This document shows positions 26,851 through 35,966 of a DNA stretch of 59,497 nt, piece by piece. The stretch is taken from the NCBI GenBank assembly GCA_009839725.1, contig VXPF01000006.1, positions 1 to 59,497 of the forward strand. The letters are read 5' to 3'. The DNA is from Dehalococcoidia bacterium (GTDB taxonomy: Bacteria > Chloroflexota > Dehalococcoidia > Tepidiformales > Tepidiformaceae). The number at the start of each line of letters is the position of its first letter. Positions within the stretch are counted from its first letter, which is position 1. The notes under the pieces were generated by a model, which saw nothing but the letters and a program-made list of their open reading frames with translations, was not told the DNA's origin and did no database searches. The translations under genes were made by a program, and so were the position numbers.

Positions 26851-27185
26851 TCCACCCCGGCCCGCCGCAAAGCCGGCGCAGGCGCCCGCAGGCGCCACGC
26901 ATCCTGTAGCAACTCCAACAGCTCTTCCCGGTCCACCGCTACCAATCGCACCTGGATCCACTGGTGGCGGTCGTAGTGGGGCGTCCAGAAGAACTTCTCC
27001 GGCTCGGCCTCCGCGAGCGCCTCCCGCTCGTCCCGGTCCATGCGCAGCACCAGCGACTCGCCGTCCTGGTGCAGCCGCGCGAAGAGCCGGTCGCCCACGC
27101 GGAAGCCGGGCGTACCGTACGAGGGCTTTTCCGCCGTCTCCGGCAGGGCCAGGGCGAGTTCGCGCACGTCGTCGGAGGTGGCCAC
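26847..27185 (-). CDS. MmcQ/YjbR family protein
   Basis: The 112 residues match the small CyaY-like MmcQ/YjbR fold: ALALPETAEKPSYGTPGFRV, then LVLRMDRDEREAL, then FFWTPHYDRHQWIQVRL. Members are often annotated as DNA-binding, but their biochemical role is poorly defined. A GTG start (27185) is chosen at the first helix. It is divergent from the SDR gene. Confidence 0.85.
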   Translation of the reverse strand: MATSDDVRELALALPETAEKPSYGTPGFRVGDRLFARLHQDGESLVLRMDRDEREALAEAEPEKFFWTPHYDRHQWIQVRLVAVDREELLELLQDAWRLRAPAPALRRAGVD

Positions 27186-27247
27186 GGCGCGAATCGTACC
27201 CGCTCGGTACACTCCGGCGGCGGCAGGCAGCGGGAGGCGCTCCGGGC

Positions 27248-27994
27248 ATGGACATGGACCTCGAAGGCAAGACTGCGATCGTGACGGGCGGCTCGCGCGG
27301 CATCGGCTACGCCATCGCCGAGGCGTTCGTTGGCTCCGGGGCGCGCGTGGTCATCAGCGCTCGCGGCAAGGAGGCCCTCGACGAGGCGGCGAAGCGCCTC
27401 GGCCCGAACGCCATCGCCATCCCCTGCGATGTCGCCGACCCCGAGTCCGTCCGCGCCCTCGTGGAGAGCGCCAGCCGCCTCGGGCTCGTCGACGTGCTCG
27501 TCAACAACGCCGGCATCAGCCCCTTCTACAAGCGCGTCGAGCACACCACCGCCGAAGACCTCGACCAGCTCATGGGGGTCAACCTGCGGGGCGCCTGGTG
27601 CTGCAGCATCGAGGTCGCGACGCGACTCTTCGAGGCCGAGCGCCCCGGCAGCATCATCAACGTCAGCTCCATGCTCGGCCTCCAGCCCGACGAGCGCCAG
27701 GGCGCCTACGGGGTCACGAAGGCGGGGCTGATCCACATGGCGAAGGTGTTCGCCCTCGAATGGGCCGACCGCGGCATCCGCGCCAACGCCCTCGCCCCCG
27801 GCTGGACCGAGAGCGATTTAACAACCGCCCTCTTCGAGAGTCGCCACGGTCCCCGTCTCAAGGGCGACGTGCCCCTCGGGCGTTTCGCTACCCCCGAGGA
27901 TGTCGCCAGCGCCGCCGTCTACCTCGCCAGCGACGCCAGCAGCTACGTCACCGGCGCCGTCATCACCATCGACGGCGGCCGCTCGCTCCGCTAG
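27248..27994 (+). CDS. SDR family oxidoreductase (FabG-like)
   Basis: This 248-residue classical short-chain dehydrogenase has the TGGSRGIG cofactor motif (residues about 14-21) and CDVADP. NNAG, the catalytic Ser in INVSSMLG, and the Tyr/Lys of YGVTKAG follow. The absence of a basic residue after the glycine motif leaves NAD(H) or NADP(H) open. The C-terminus VTGAVITIDGG is typical. Substrate unknown. The stop codon lies in a small inverted repeat CTAGAA/TTCTAG just before the next gene, with which it may be co-transcribed. Confidence 0.9.
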   Translation: MDMDLEGKTAIVTGGSRGIGYAIAEAFVGSGARVVISARGKEALDEAAKRLGPNAIAIPCDVADPESVRALVESASRLGLVDVLVNNAGISPFYKRVEHTTAEDLDQLMGVNLRGAWCCSIEVATRLFEAERPGSIINVSSMLGLQPDERQGAYGVTKAGLIHMAKVFALEWADRGIRANALAPGWTESDLTTALFESRHGPRLKGDVPLGRFATPEDVASAAVYLASDASSYVTGAVITIDGGRSLR

Positions 27995-28007
27995 AATTTT
28001 TGTTCTA

Positions 28008-28937
28008 GTGTCTCTGAAGCAGTTGACCCCCGAGGGCCGTGAGCGCGCCGTCGACTTTGTGCTGACGCACGCCCTCCCCCTCGACAAGGCCGTCTTCTAC
28101 CACCACCTACTGAACGGCGACCGCGACACGGTTCTGGAGGAGCTGGCCGCCCTCCAGAACGACGACGGCGGCTTCCGCGGCATGGAGGCCGACTTCCAGG
28201 ACGGCGCGTCTTCGGTCCTCTGCACCCTGCGCTCCCTCGAGATCGTCGAGGAGCTCGGCCTGGACGCCGCCGATCCCCTTGCCGCCCGCGCCGTCGGCTT
28301 CCTGCTCGCGTCCTATGTTCCCGAGTGGCGCTCCTGGCCCCTCGTCCCCGGCCACGACAACACCGCCCCCCACGCACCCTGGTGGCACTGGTCTGACGAG
28401 TTCGACGAGAGCTGGGGCTTCTACGCCGATAACCCCCGCCCCTCCGTGGCCGCCGCCCTGCACGTATTCGGATCGAATATCGACCCTGACTTCCTGCGCG
28501 AGATCACCGAGGTCGTGGTGGAGCGCGCCGGGGAGGTGGAGCCGGCCGCCGTCCAGAAAGACGCGCTGGAGTGCTACATCCGCTTCTCCACCACCCCCGC
28601 CGTCCCCGCCGCCGCCCGCAACGCCGTGCTCGCCCGCCTCCCCGGGTTCGTCGAGGCCACGCTCGTGACCGACCCCGACCAGTGGGGCGGCTACGGCCTC
28701 CAGCCCCTTGATGCCGTCGACGCCCCCGCCTCGCCCCTCTACGCTCCCTTCCGCGAGTACGTCGATCGCCACCTTGACTACCTCATCGAGACGCAGGGCG
28801 AGGACGGCGCCTGGGCGCCGAACTGGAGCTGGATGGGCACGTACCCCGAAGCCTGGCCGCAGGCGGAGGTCGCCTGGAAGGGCGTCCTGACGGTCAAGCG
28901 CCTGCGCCAGCTCGCCGCCTTCGGCCGCGTGGGCTGA
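28008..28937 (+). CDS. Prenyltransferase/squalene-oxidase-repeat-like protein
   Basis: This 309-residue protein is alpha-helical. It contains LEELAALQNDDGGFRGME near the N-terminus and EGDGAW-like LIETQGEDGAWAPNWSW near the end. Both resemble the QxDGG(F/W) repeats of terpenoid-cyclase and prenyltransferase alpha-alpha barrels. A full cyclase would be twice as long and carry a DxDD motif, which is not seen. A scaffold or hydrolase-like role is therefore equally possible. The GTG start lies 13 bp after the SDR stop. The two may act together. Confidence 0.65.
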   Translation: MSLKQLTPEGRERAVDFVLTHALPLDKAVFYHHLLNGDRDTVLEELAALQNDDGGFRGMEADFQDGASSVLCTLRSLEIVEELGLDAADPLAARAVGFLLASYVPEWRSWPLVPGHDNTAPHAPWWHWSDEFDESWGFYADNPRPSVAAALHVFGSNIDPDFLREITEVVVERAGEVEPAAVQKDALECYIRFSTTPAVPAAARNAVLARLPGFVEATLVTDPDQWGGYGLQPLDAVDAPASPLYAPFREYVDRHLDYLIETQGEDGAWAPNWSWMGTYPEAWPQAEVAWKGVLTVKRLRQLAAFGRVG

Positions 28938-28985
28938 GCTGCCCTGCGGTGTTCGTCGCTTGAAGACGGGCGTCCGTGGGAAGCT

Positions 28986-29171
28986 ATATGCAAGTCACAC
29001 TTTAGTATGGGCGTCCCCGCCCGGTTCATGTGAAAGCAGGCTTGAACACAGCCGCTCGGAACTCTCCATACTCAAGTCACACTTTAGTATGGGCGTCCCG
29101 TCTGGTTCATGTGAAAGCAAGCTTGAGCACAGGGGCTCACTGACCGCCATACTCAAGTACTGCTTGAGTGT
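28986..29171. repeat. Phased palindrome array downstream of the fic gene
   Basis: Three 23-bp imperfect palindromes lie at 28986-29008, 29068-29090 and 29149-29171. Left halves resemble ATAYTCAAGT and right halves RCTTTAGTAY, with three bases between. Degenerate sites start at 29027 and 29108, midway between them, so the whole stretch has a period near 41 bp. The intervening DNA is itself conserved between the two 81-bp units. The last site overlaps the final codons of the fic gene. The same palindrome occurs twice in the fic promoter. The rest of 28938-29136 holds no gene. Confidence 0.8.
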
Positions 29172-30342
29172 GGGCCTCGTCCGCCGTCCCATCGGCGAAG
29201 AGGTCCGCGTACTCGGAGTAGCGATAGACGCGATGGCGGGCCTGCCCCGTCACTTCCTCGAGCACGCTCATCGCCTGCAGCCGCGTCACGAGGTTGTTGG
29301 CCGCCTGGTGGGTGACGCCGAGCAGTTCCCGCGCTTCGGGGATGTCGATGAGGGGACGCCGGTAGAGCGCCTCCAGGAGCCGCAGGCCCGTCCCCGCTCC
29401 ACGCCCCAGCTCCACGACCAGCAGATCGCGGTGGCGCTCGCGCAGGTCGACGATATGCCGAGCCGTCTCCGTGGCGTCGATCGCCGATGCTTGCACAGCC
29501 CGCAGGAAGAAGGCCACCCAGTCCTCCCAGGCGCCTTCCTCCCGCACTGCTTGCAGGGCCTGGTAGTAGTCGCTTCGATGCTGTTTGAGGTAGTGCGAGA
29601 GGTAGAGCACGGGCTGCTGCAGTGCCCCCTGTTCGCACAGGAGCAGCGTGATCAGCAGCCGCCCGACGCGCCCGTTGCCGTCCAGGAAGGGGTGGATCGT
29701 CTCGAACTGCGCATGGGCCATGCCGATGCGGATGAGGAGGGGCAGGTCCCGCTCCTTGTGGATGAACCCTTCGAGGTCCCCGAGCGCCTCGGGCACGACG
29801 TGGTGCGGAGGGGGCACGAAGATCGCCTCGCTCAGCGGGGCGCCGCCGGCGCCGATCCAGTTCTGGCTCTCACGCAGGTGGCCTGGCTGGCGCTCGCTGC
29901 CCCGCGTCCCCGTAAGGAGCCGCTCGTGCAGCTCCCGGATGAGGCGTACCGATACCGGCAGCGTCGCCAGCCTGGCGATCCCGTGGTTCAGCGCGGCCAC
30001 GTAGTTCACGACCTCCCCTACGTCGTCCGGCTGGCGCGAGCGCAGCATGCGCGCCTCCGCGGCCAGCAGGTCGTCGAGCGAGCTCTGCGTGCCCTCGATC
30101 TGGCTGGAGAGCACGGCCTCCTTGCGCACGTACATCGCCACGAACAGCTCCTGGCTCGGCAGGATCTGCGTCGACCCGTCCAGCCGGCCCAGCACCTGTT
30201 CTGCTTCCGCCAGCAGTCCTGTCAGCTCCACCGTCAGGTCGAGCGGCGGATTGGGCGGCAGGGGCGCCGGGATGAAGGCGCTGTAGCCCTGGGGCTGCGG
30301 CTCGTACCGGCCCGATCGTAGGGAGCGAGCTCTAGGCGGCAT
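29137..30342 (-). CDS. Fic-family protein with C-terminal winged helix
   Basis: This 401-residue Fic protein transfers AMP (or a related group) from nucleotide to target proteins. The autoinhibitory motif SSQIEG is at about 79-84, a class II arrangement. The core motif HPFLDGNGRVGR is at about 217-228, complete with catalytic His. Residues about 335-385 form a helix-turn-helix (ELLGVTHQAANNLVTRLQAM, ending HRVYRYSEYADLF). The DNA-binding domain and the palindromes on both sides point to autoregulation. The ATG at 30342 lies after a promoter containing two operators. Targets are unknown. Confidence 0.93.
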   Translation of the reverse strand: MPPRARSLRSGRYEPQPQGYSAFIPAPLPPNPPLDLTVELTGLLAEAEQVLGRLDGSTQILPSQELFVAMYVRKEAVLSSQIEGTQSSLDDLLAAEARMLRSRQPDDVGEVVNYVAALNHGIARLATLPVSVRLIRELHERLLTGTRGSERQPGHLRESQNWIGAGGAPLSEAIFVPPPHHVVPEALGDLEGFIHKERDLPLLIRIGMAHAQFETIHPFLDGNGRVGRLLITLLLCEQGALQQPVLYLSHYLKQHRSDYYQALQAVREEGAWEDWVAFFLRAVQASAIDATETARHIVDLRERHRDLLVVELGRGAGTGLRLLEALYRRPLIDIPEARELLGVTHQAANNLVTRLQAMSVLEEVTGQARHRVYRYSEYADLFADGTADEAHTQAVLEYGGQ

Positions 30343-30377
30343 GCTGTTCCTCGCTTGAGCACCGAGCGCTTTTCGTC

Positions 30378-30444
30378 TCCATACTCAAGTTGCACTTTAG
30401 TACAAGGCTTCCTTGGGTTCCATATCCAAGTGTGGCTTTAGTAC
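30378..30444 (-). promoter_or_regulatory. fic promoter with two operator palindromes
   Basis: On the minus strand TTGTAC (30405-30400) and TATGGA (30383-30378) are 16 bp apart. The palindrome at 30381-30403 fills the spacer. A second copy lies at 30422-30444, exactly 41 bp away, on the same face of the helix. Binding here would block RNA polymerase. The rest of 30343-30560 shows nothing further. Confidence 0.65.
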
Positions 30445-30560
30445 AAGACCAGCCTGTCCTCCATGTTCAACTCTGCCTGCATTACGGATGCACCCGCTTC
30501 CCCTGGACCCGACCGTGCCCCAAGATCGCCGGGCCGCCAGCGCGCGGCCTGGAGGCACCA

Positions 30561-31322
30561 GTGTCCAAACCCGTCGCCCTCATCACCGGCGCCAGCCGCG
30601 GTATCGGCAAGCAGCTCGCCATCGACCTCGCCGCCGCCGGCTACGACCTCGTCGTCTGCGCTCGCTCGACCGCCGACTCCCCCGCCAGGCTCCCCGGCAC
30701 CATCGACGAGACCGCCAAGCTCGCGCGCGAGCAGAGCGCCGACGTGCTCGTGGCCCCGCTCGACGTGCGCGACGAGGAAGCGGTGGCCGCCCTCGCTGAT
30801 ACGGTCTACGAGCGCTTCGGCCGCTGCGACCTGCTCGTCAACAACGCCGCCGTCGGCGTCCCCGGCGCCACCCTCGAGAACTCGACGAAGCGCTGGCGGC
30901 TGGCCACCGACATCAACATCCACGGCCCCTTCTATCTCATCTACTACTTCTGCCCGCGCATGCGCGAGGCGGGCGAGGGCCGCGTCATAAACATCTCCTC
31001 GGGCGCGTCCGTGAATCCCGGGTTCCGCCGCATTAGCTACACGACGACGAAACGCGCGCTCGAGGCGATGACCGAGGGCTTCGCCATCGAGCTCGAGGAC
31101 TCGGTGGCCGTGAACTGCATCCGGCTCGAGCTCGGCGTCTGGACCGAGGGCTACGCCTTCACCCTCGGCGACGTCGACCGCTCTGACTTCGAGGACCCCG
31201 TCATCATGTCCGACGCCGTCCTCTGGATGGCGAAGCAGCCCCTCGACTACACCGGCCAGGTCGTCACCATCGCCGACCTGCGCGAGCAGGGCGCCGTCCG
31301 CCCGAAGACGACCGCGGGCTAG
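30561..31322 (+). CDS. SDR family oxidoreductase
   Basis: This 253-residue short-chain dehydrogenase has the TGASRGIG motif near residue 9 and NNAAVGV. INISSGASVNPG and the active-site block ISYTTTKRALEA follow. The residue after the first strand is Arg (VVCARSTAD), which favours NADP(H). The middle LIYYFCPRMREAGEGRVINI is typical of the family. A GTG start follows GGAGG by 6 nt. The start lies about 115 bp from the fic operators in the opposite orientation, so shared control is possible but unproven. Confidence 0.88.
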   Translation: MSKPVALITGASRGIGKQLAIDLAAAGYDLVVCARSTADSPARLPGTIDETAKLAREQSADVLVAPLDVRDEEAVAALADTVYERFGRCDLLVNNAAVGVPGATLENSTKRWRLATDINIHGPFYLIYYFCPRMREAGEGRVINISSGASVNPGFRRISYTTTKRALEAMTEGFAIELEDSVAVNCIRLELGVWTEGYAFTLGDVDRSDFEDPVIMSDAVLWMAKQPLDYTGQVVTIADLREQGAVRPKTTAG

Positions 31323-31388
31323 CCTGCGGCGGGGCCTGCGCGCCTGTCCCCTGCTAGACTCGCCCCACTTCCTGCCCGGAGCCCCGCC

Positions 31389-32564
31389 ATGCGTTTCACC
31401 CACGAGAGCGACGTCGAGTCCTTCCGCGACGAGGTTCGCCAGTTCATCGCCGATGAGCTGCCTTCCGAGGAGGAGCGCCAGGAGCGCGCCCTGCGGGGTG
31501 GCTTCGAGACGGTGGAGGAAGAGTACGACTACACGATGGGCTTCCAGAAGAAGCTCGCCGACCGCGACTGGCTGGCCATGGCCTGGCCCGAGGAGTACGG
31601 CGGCGGCGGGGCCTCGCACATGCGCCAGCTCGTCTACAACGAGGAGATGTCGTACGCGGGCGCGCCCGTGATGAACATGGGCATCTCCTGGGTGGGGCCC
31701 TCGCTCATGCTCTACGGAACGGAAGAGCAGAAGCAGAAATACATCCCGCCCATCACGAGCGCCGACCAGTGGTGGTGCACCCTGTACAGCGAGCCGGGCG
31801 CCGGCAGCGACCTCGCTTCCCTCCAGACCAGCGCCATTCGCGACGGCGACGACTACGTCATTAACGGCCAGAAGATCTGGACCTCCGGCGGCCACCTCTC
31901 CGACTGGGGCTGGCTCGCCGCCCGAACCGCCCCCGACGCCCCCAAGCACAAGGGCATCTCCCTCCTCATGCTCGACATGAAGTCGCCCGGGATCAGCGTG
32001 CGGCCGCTCGTCAACATCGCCGACCAGCACGCCTTCAACGAGGTGTTCTTCGAGGACGTGCGCGTCCCCGTCGAGCAGCGCGTGGGCGAGGAGAACCGGG
32101 GCTGGTACCACCTTGCTGTGGCCCTCGACTTCGAGCGCAGCGGCATTGCCGCCTACTCCGGCGGCCGCCGCAACATCGAGCGCCTCACCAGCATCGCCGC
32201 GGAGAACCCGCAGCTCGTCGAAAACCGCCCCGGCATCCGGAACGAGCTCGCCGACCGCATGGTCGAGGTGAACGTGGGCACCTTCCTCGCCTACCGCGTT
32301 GCGACGATGCAGGGCCAGGGCCTCCTGCCGAACCACGAGGCCAGCGCGAGCAAGCTCTTCGGCAGCGAGCTTGGCCAGCGCATCGCCCGCACGGGCATGC
32401 ACCTGCTCGGCATGGCGGGCCAGCTGCGGGGCGAGTCCTCGCGCGCAGAGATCGACCAGGCGCAGAACTACCTGTACACCGTCTCGGGCACGATCGCGGC
32501 GGGCACGAGCGAGATCCAGCGCAACATCATGGCCACCCGCGGCCTTGGCCTGCCGAGGGGGTAG
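31389..32564 (+). CDS. Acyl-CoA dehydrogenase, copy 1
   Basis: This 391-residue FAD-dependent acyl-CoA dehydrogenase has YSEPGAGSDLASLQTSAIRD (FAD/substrate contacts), DDYVINGQKIWTSGGHLSD, and the C-terminal GTSEIQRNIMATRGLGLPRG. The catalytic base expected in the helical domain cannot be fixed by eye. It oxidises an acyl-CoA to the enoyl-CoA and passes electrons to ETF. The mature leader contains a TAGACT -10-like element at 31355. An almost identical copy lies 1.7 kb downstream. Confidence 0.94.
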   Translation: MRFTHESDVESFRDEVRQFIADELPSEEERQERALRGGFETVEEEYDYTMGFQKKLADRDWLAMAWPEEYGGGGASHMRQLVYNEEMSYAGAPVMNMGISWVGPSLMLYGTEEQKQKYIPPITSADQWWCTLYSEPGAGSDLASLQTSAIRDGDDYVINGQKIWTSGGHLSDWGWLAARTAPDAPKHKGISLLMLDMKSPGISVRPLVNIADQHAFNEVFFEDVRVPVEQRVGEENRGWYHLAVALDFERSGIAAYSGGRRNIERLTSIAAENPQLVENRPGIRNELADRMVEVNVGTFLAYRVATMQGQGLLPNHEASASKLFGSELGQRIARTGMHLLGMAGQLRGESSRAEIDQAQNYLYTVSGTIAAGTSEIQRNIMATRGLGLPRG

Positions 32565-32573
32565 GCTAGAGGG

Positions 32574-32792
32574 ATGACGACGTTCACGGCATACGTCGAG
32601 TGGGACGAGGAAGTCAATCTCTTCGTCGGTACTGTTCCCGGCATTCGCGGAGCTCACACGCAGGCCGCCACTCTCGACGAGCTTCGCGACAACCTGCGCG
32701 AGGTGCTCGAGCTGCTCGCTGAGGAAGGCGAACTCTCCGCAGACGAGGTCCCGCAGTTCGTGGGCCTTCAACAGCTAGACGTTGCGGTGTGA
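32574..32792 (+). CDS. HicB-like antitoxin, copy 1
   Basis: This 72-residue protein is the minimal HicB fold: TAYVEWDEEVNLFVGTVPGI, then LDELRDNLREVLELLAEEGE. It has no attached DNA-binding domain. It sits 9 bp after the acyl-CoA dehydrogenase stop and overlaps hicA by GTGA (32789-32792), so the antitoxin is made first. This order is the reverse of the hicAB locus at 20.6 kb. Confidence 0.82.
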   Translation: MTTFTAYVEWDEEVNLFVGTVPGIRGAHTQAATLDELRDNLREVLELLAEEGELSADEVPQFVGLQQLDVAV

Positions 32793-33031
32793 GCCGGATT
32801 CCACCTGCAACGTTTCGGGAACTGGATCGCATCCTTCGCCGGTTGGGCTTCGAGGCGCGTCGACGCAAGGGCAGTCACGTCTTCTATGGACACGAGGACG
32901 GTCGGACGACCACTGTCCCTGACCACCAGGGGAGGCCGATCGGGCCCGCACTCATCCGGGACATCCTCAGCGACATCAATCTCAGCCGTGACGAGTATCT
33001 AGCGGCTCGGCGGAAACGTTCTTCTCGTTGA
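32789..33031 (+). CDS. HicA-like toxin, copy 1
   Basis: This 80-residue HicA protein has FRELDRILRRLGFEARRRKG with SHVFYGHEDGR containing the conserved Gly-Ser-His. TTTVPDHQGRPIGPALIRDI follows. The GTG start overlaps the HicB-like stop. The full-length frame is intact here, unlike the downstream copy, so this is the functional toxin of the duplicated pair. Confidence 0.83.
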   Translation: MSRIPPATFRELDRILRRLGFEARRRKGSHVFYGHEDGRTTTVPDHQGRPIGPALIRDILSDINLSRDEYLAARRKRSSR

Positions 33032-33089
33032 CCGGGGCCGCTACCGCGCCCTCTGCTAGACTCGCTCCACTTCCCACTGGAGCCATCCC

Positions 33090-34265
<1,176 letters not shown>

Positions 34266-34275
34266 GATCGTCGAC

Positions 34276-34494
34276 ATGACCACGTTTACGGCCTACGTAG
34301 AGTGGGATGAGGACGTGCGGCTCTTCGTTGGAGTCGTCCCGGGTATTCCGGGCGCTCACACGCAGGGAGCGACCTTGGACGAACTTCGGGACAACCTGCG
34401 TGAAGTCCTCGAACTTCTTGCAGAAGAGGGTGAACTCTCGGCAGATGAGGCCCCGCAGTTCGTGGGGCTTCAACAACTCGACGTGGCGGTTTGA
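34276..34494 (+). CDS. HicB-like antitoxin, copy 2
   Basis: This 72-residue protein is nearly identical to copy 1 and is intact, with the same TTFTAYVEWDE start and GLQQLDVAV end. It overlaps the start of the broken second hicA (TTGA, 34491-34494). Retention of an intact antitoxin beside a dead toxin gene suggests it could still neutralise the copy-1 toxin. Confidence 0.8.
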   Translation: MTTFTAYVEWDEDVRLFVGVVPGIPGAHTQGATLDELRDNLREVLELLAEEGELSADEAPQFVGLQQLDVAV

Positions 34495-34732
34495 GTCGCA
34501 TACCCCCGGCAACGTTCCGCGAACTTGACGGCATCCTGCGACGGCTGGGGTTCGAGTCTCGACAGGGCAAAGGCAGCCACGTGTTCTACAGACACCCAGA
34601 CGGGCGGACGACAACCGTTCCGGACCACCGGGCCGTCAGATTGGCCCGTCGCTCATCCGTAGCATCCTGAGCGACATCAATCTGACTCGCGACGAGTACC
34701 TAGCCGCGCGGCAGGGGCGTTTCCCATCGTGA
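34491..34732 (+). pseudogene. Frameshifted hicA, copy 2
   Basis: From the TTG at 34491 the frame matches copy-1 HicA through GSHVFY and TTTVPDH, then departs and stops at 34668-34670. The original frame resumes one base out of register as IGPSLIRSILSDINLTRDEYLAA and ends at 34730-34732. One base missing between about 34627 and 34640 explains this. The GSH motif survives, but the C-terminal third is lost. A sequencing error is an alternative cause. Confidence 0.82.
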
Positions 34733-35358
34733 CTGAACCCGTCCGCCTCTACCTCGTGCGCCACGGACAGGCGCGCGCCGGCGACGGCACCTATGGCCAC
34801 GACACCCCCCTCTCCCCGCTCGGGCGGCGGCAGGCCGGGGCTGTCGGCGTCGCCCTCGCGCACGCCGGCCTCGCCGCCATCTACGCGAGCCCCATGCGTC
34901 GCGCCCGCGATACGGCGCAGCCCCTCGCCCGACTGACTGGCCTCGAAGTGCGAGTCGATGACCGCCTGAGCGAGTTCGAGCTCGCGGACTGGGGTCCGGA
35001 CCAGGAGTTCGACTGGACCATCTGGCGTGGCGAGCACGCCGGCGTCCCCGGTGGCGAGACGCTGCAGGCCTTCGCCGAGCGCGTCGGAGCCGCCTGTGAT
35101 GCCATCGTGACTCCCCATGCCGGGGAGGCGATCGCGATCGTCTCGCACTCGGGTACGAACGACGCCATCCTCCGCTGGGCTATGAGCATCCCCGCCGAGG
35201 CCGCCTGGTTCCACGAGTTCGACCTGCCCAACGGGGCCATCGTCGAGCTACTCGTCTGGCCGGAAGGTCGCCACCCCGAGGGCGCGCCGCGCTATGGGGT
35301 CATTCAGCGCGCCCCCAACCTCGACCACCTCCCCGAGCCCCTCCGGAGCGACAGCTGA
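34729..35358 (+). CDS. Histidine phosphatase family protein
   Basis: The 209 residues form a phosphoglycerate-mutase-like phosphatase. YLVRHGQARAGDG contains the catalytic RHG. ASPMRRARDTAQPLA follows, then the acid ELADWGP and a second His in AIVSHSGTNDAIL. Substrates range from sugar phosphates to alpha-ribazole phosphate, so it cannot be named further. Its GTG start overlaps the restored reading frame of the dead hicA by four bases. It was therefore probably coupled to that toxin gene before the frameshift. Confidence 0.9.
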   Translation: MTEPVRLYLVRHGQARAGDGTYGHDTPLSPLGRRQAGAVGVALAHAGLAAIYASPMRRARDTAQPLARLTGLEVRVDDRLSEFELADWGPDQEFDWTIWRGEHAGVPGGETLQAFAERVGAACDAIVTPHAGEAIAIVSHSGTNDAILRWAMSIPAEAAWFHEFDLPNGAIVELLVWPEGRHPEGAPRYGVIQRAPNLDHLPEPLRSDS

Positions 35359-35374
35359 GCGGGAGGACCGGCCG

Positions 35375-35806
35375 CTAGTCCTCGGCCGGACCCGCCCGCC
35401 ACGCCCGTAGCGCCGCCGAAACCGCAAGGACCGCCACGCCCGCATCGATGAGCCGCCAGTACTGCAGATCGGCCTCCACGCCGCTGCGTCCCCACTCCCA
35501 CGTGAACCAGTTCCAGAAGAAGAGGAGTGCGAAGAAGGCGGTGGCGTAGAGACTGGCCTTGGCCGTGAGCCAGGCCCGCGTCACGGGTGCGCCAGGATCG
35601 TGGCCGGCGGCCCGGCTCTCGTGGCCGGCGATCGCCAGCATCAGGACCAGCGCGACCGCGATGAGCCAGGAGATGATCCTCCAGCCGTCGGATAGCGCGT
35701 CGACAGAGTCGTAGAAGTTCTGGAGCACGAACTGCGCGCCCGTGCCCACGCCCACGACCCCCAGGTAGATCGCCACCAGTTTCCGGAATGCCTGCATTGC
35801 TGCCAT
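35375..35806 (-). CDS. Membrane protein, unknown
   Basis: The 143-residue protein has about four hydrophobic helices (VAIYLGVVGVGTGAQFVL, IISWLIAVALVLMLAI, LYATAFFALLFFWNWFTW, LIDAGVAVLAVSAAL). The ATG at 35806 lies after a short purine-poor leader. No family is recognised and no operon partner is present. The gap to the next gene (35807-35966) is featureless apart from short GAGCG repeats. Confidence 0.7.
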   Translation of the reverse strand: MAAMQAFRKLVAIYLGVVGVGTGAQFVLQNFYDSVDALSDGWRIISWLIAVALVLMLAIAGHESRAAGHDPGAPVTRAWLTAKASLYATAFFALLFFWNWFTWEWGRSGVEADLQYWRLIDAGVAVLAVSAALRAWRAGPAED

Positions 35807-35966
35807 GTGATGCCCCCTCCTTGCCCTCGTGCTCCAAGCCTACCCTTGCCGGCAAGGGGCTCGGGTTGCCGGACCGGCGGCGGCGTACCATGCGGACGGT
35901 CCAGAGCGCGGGCGAGCCCATGGGGCGAGCGCGAAGCAGACGAGCGACCGAGCGGAGCGAGCAAGA

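Noticed and set aside
28986-29171. Regularly spaced repeats as a CRISPR array
   Set aside because: The spacers are themselves repeats of each other, the repeat is palindromic at operator length, and no cas gene is near. Copies also lie in the fic promoter.
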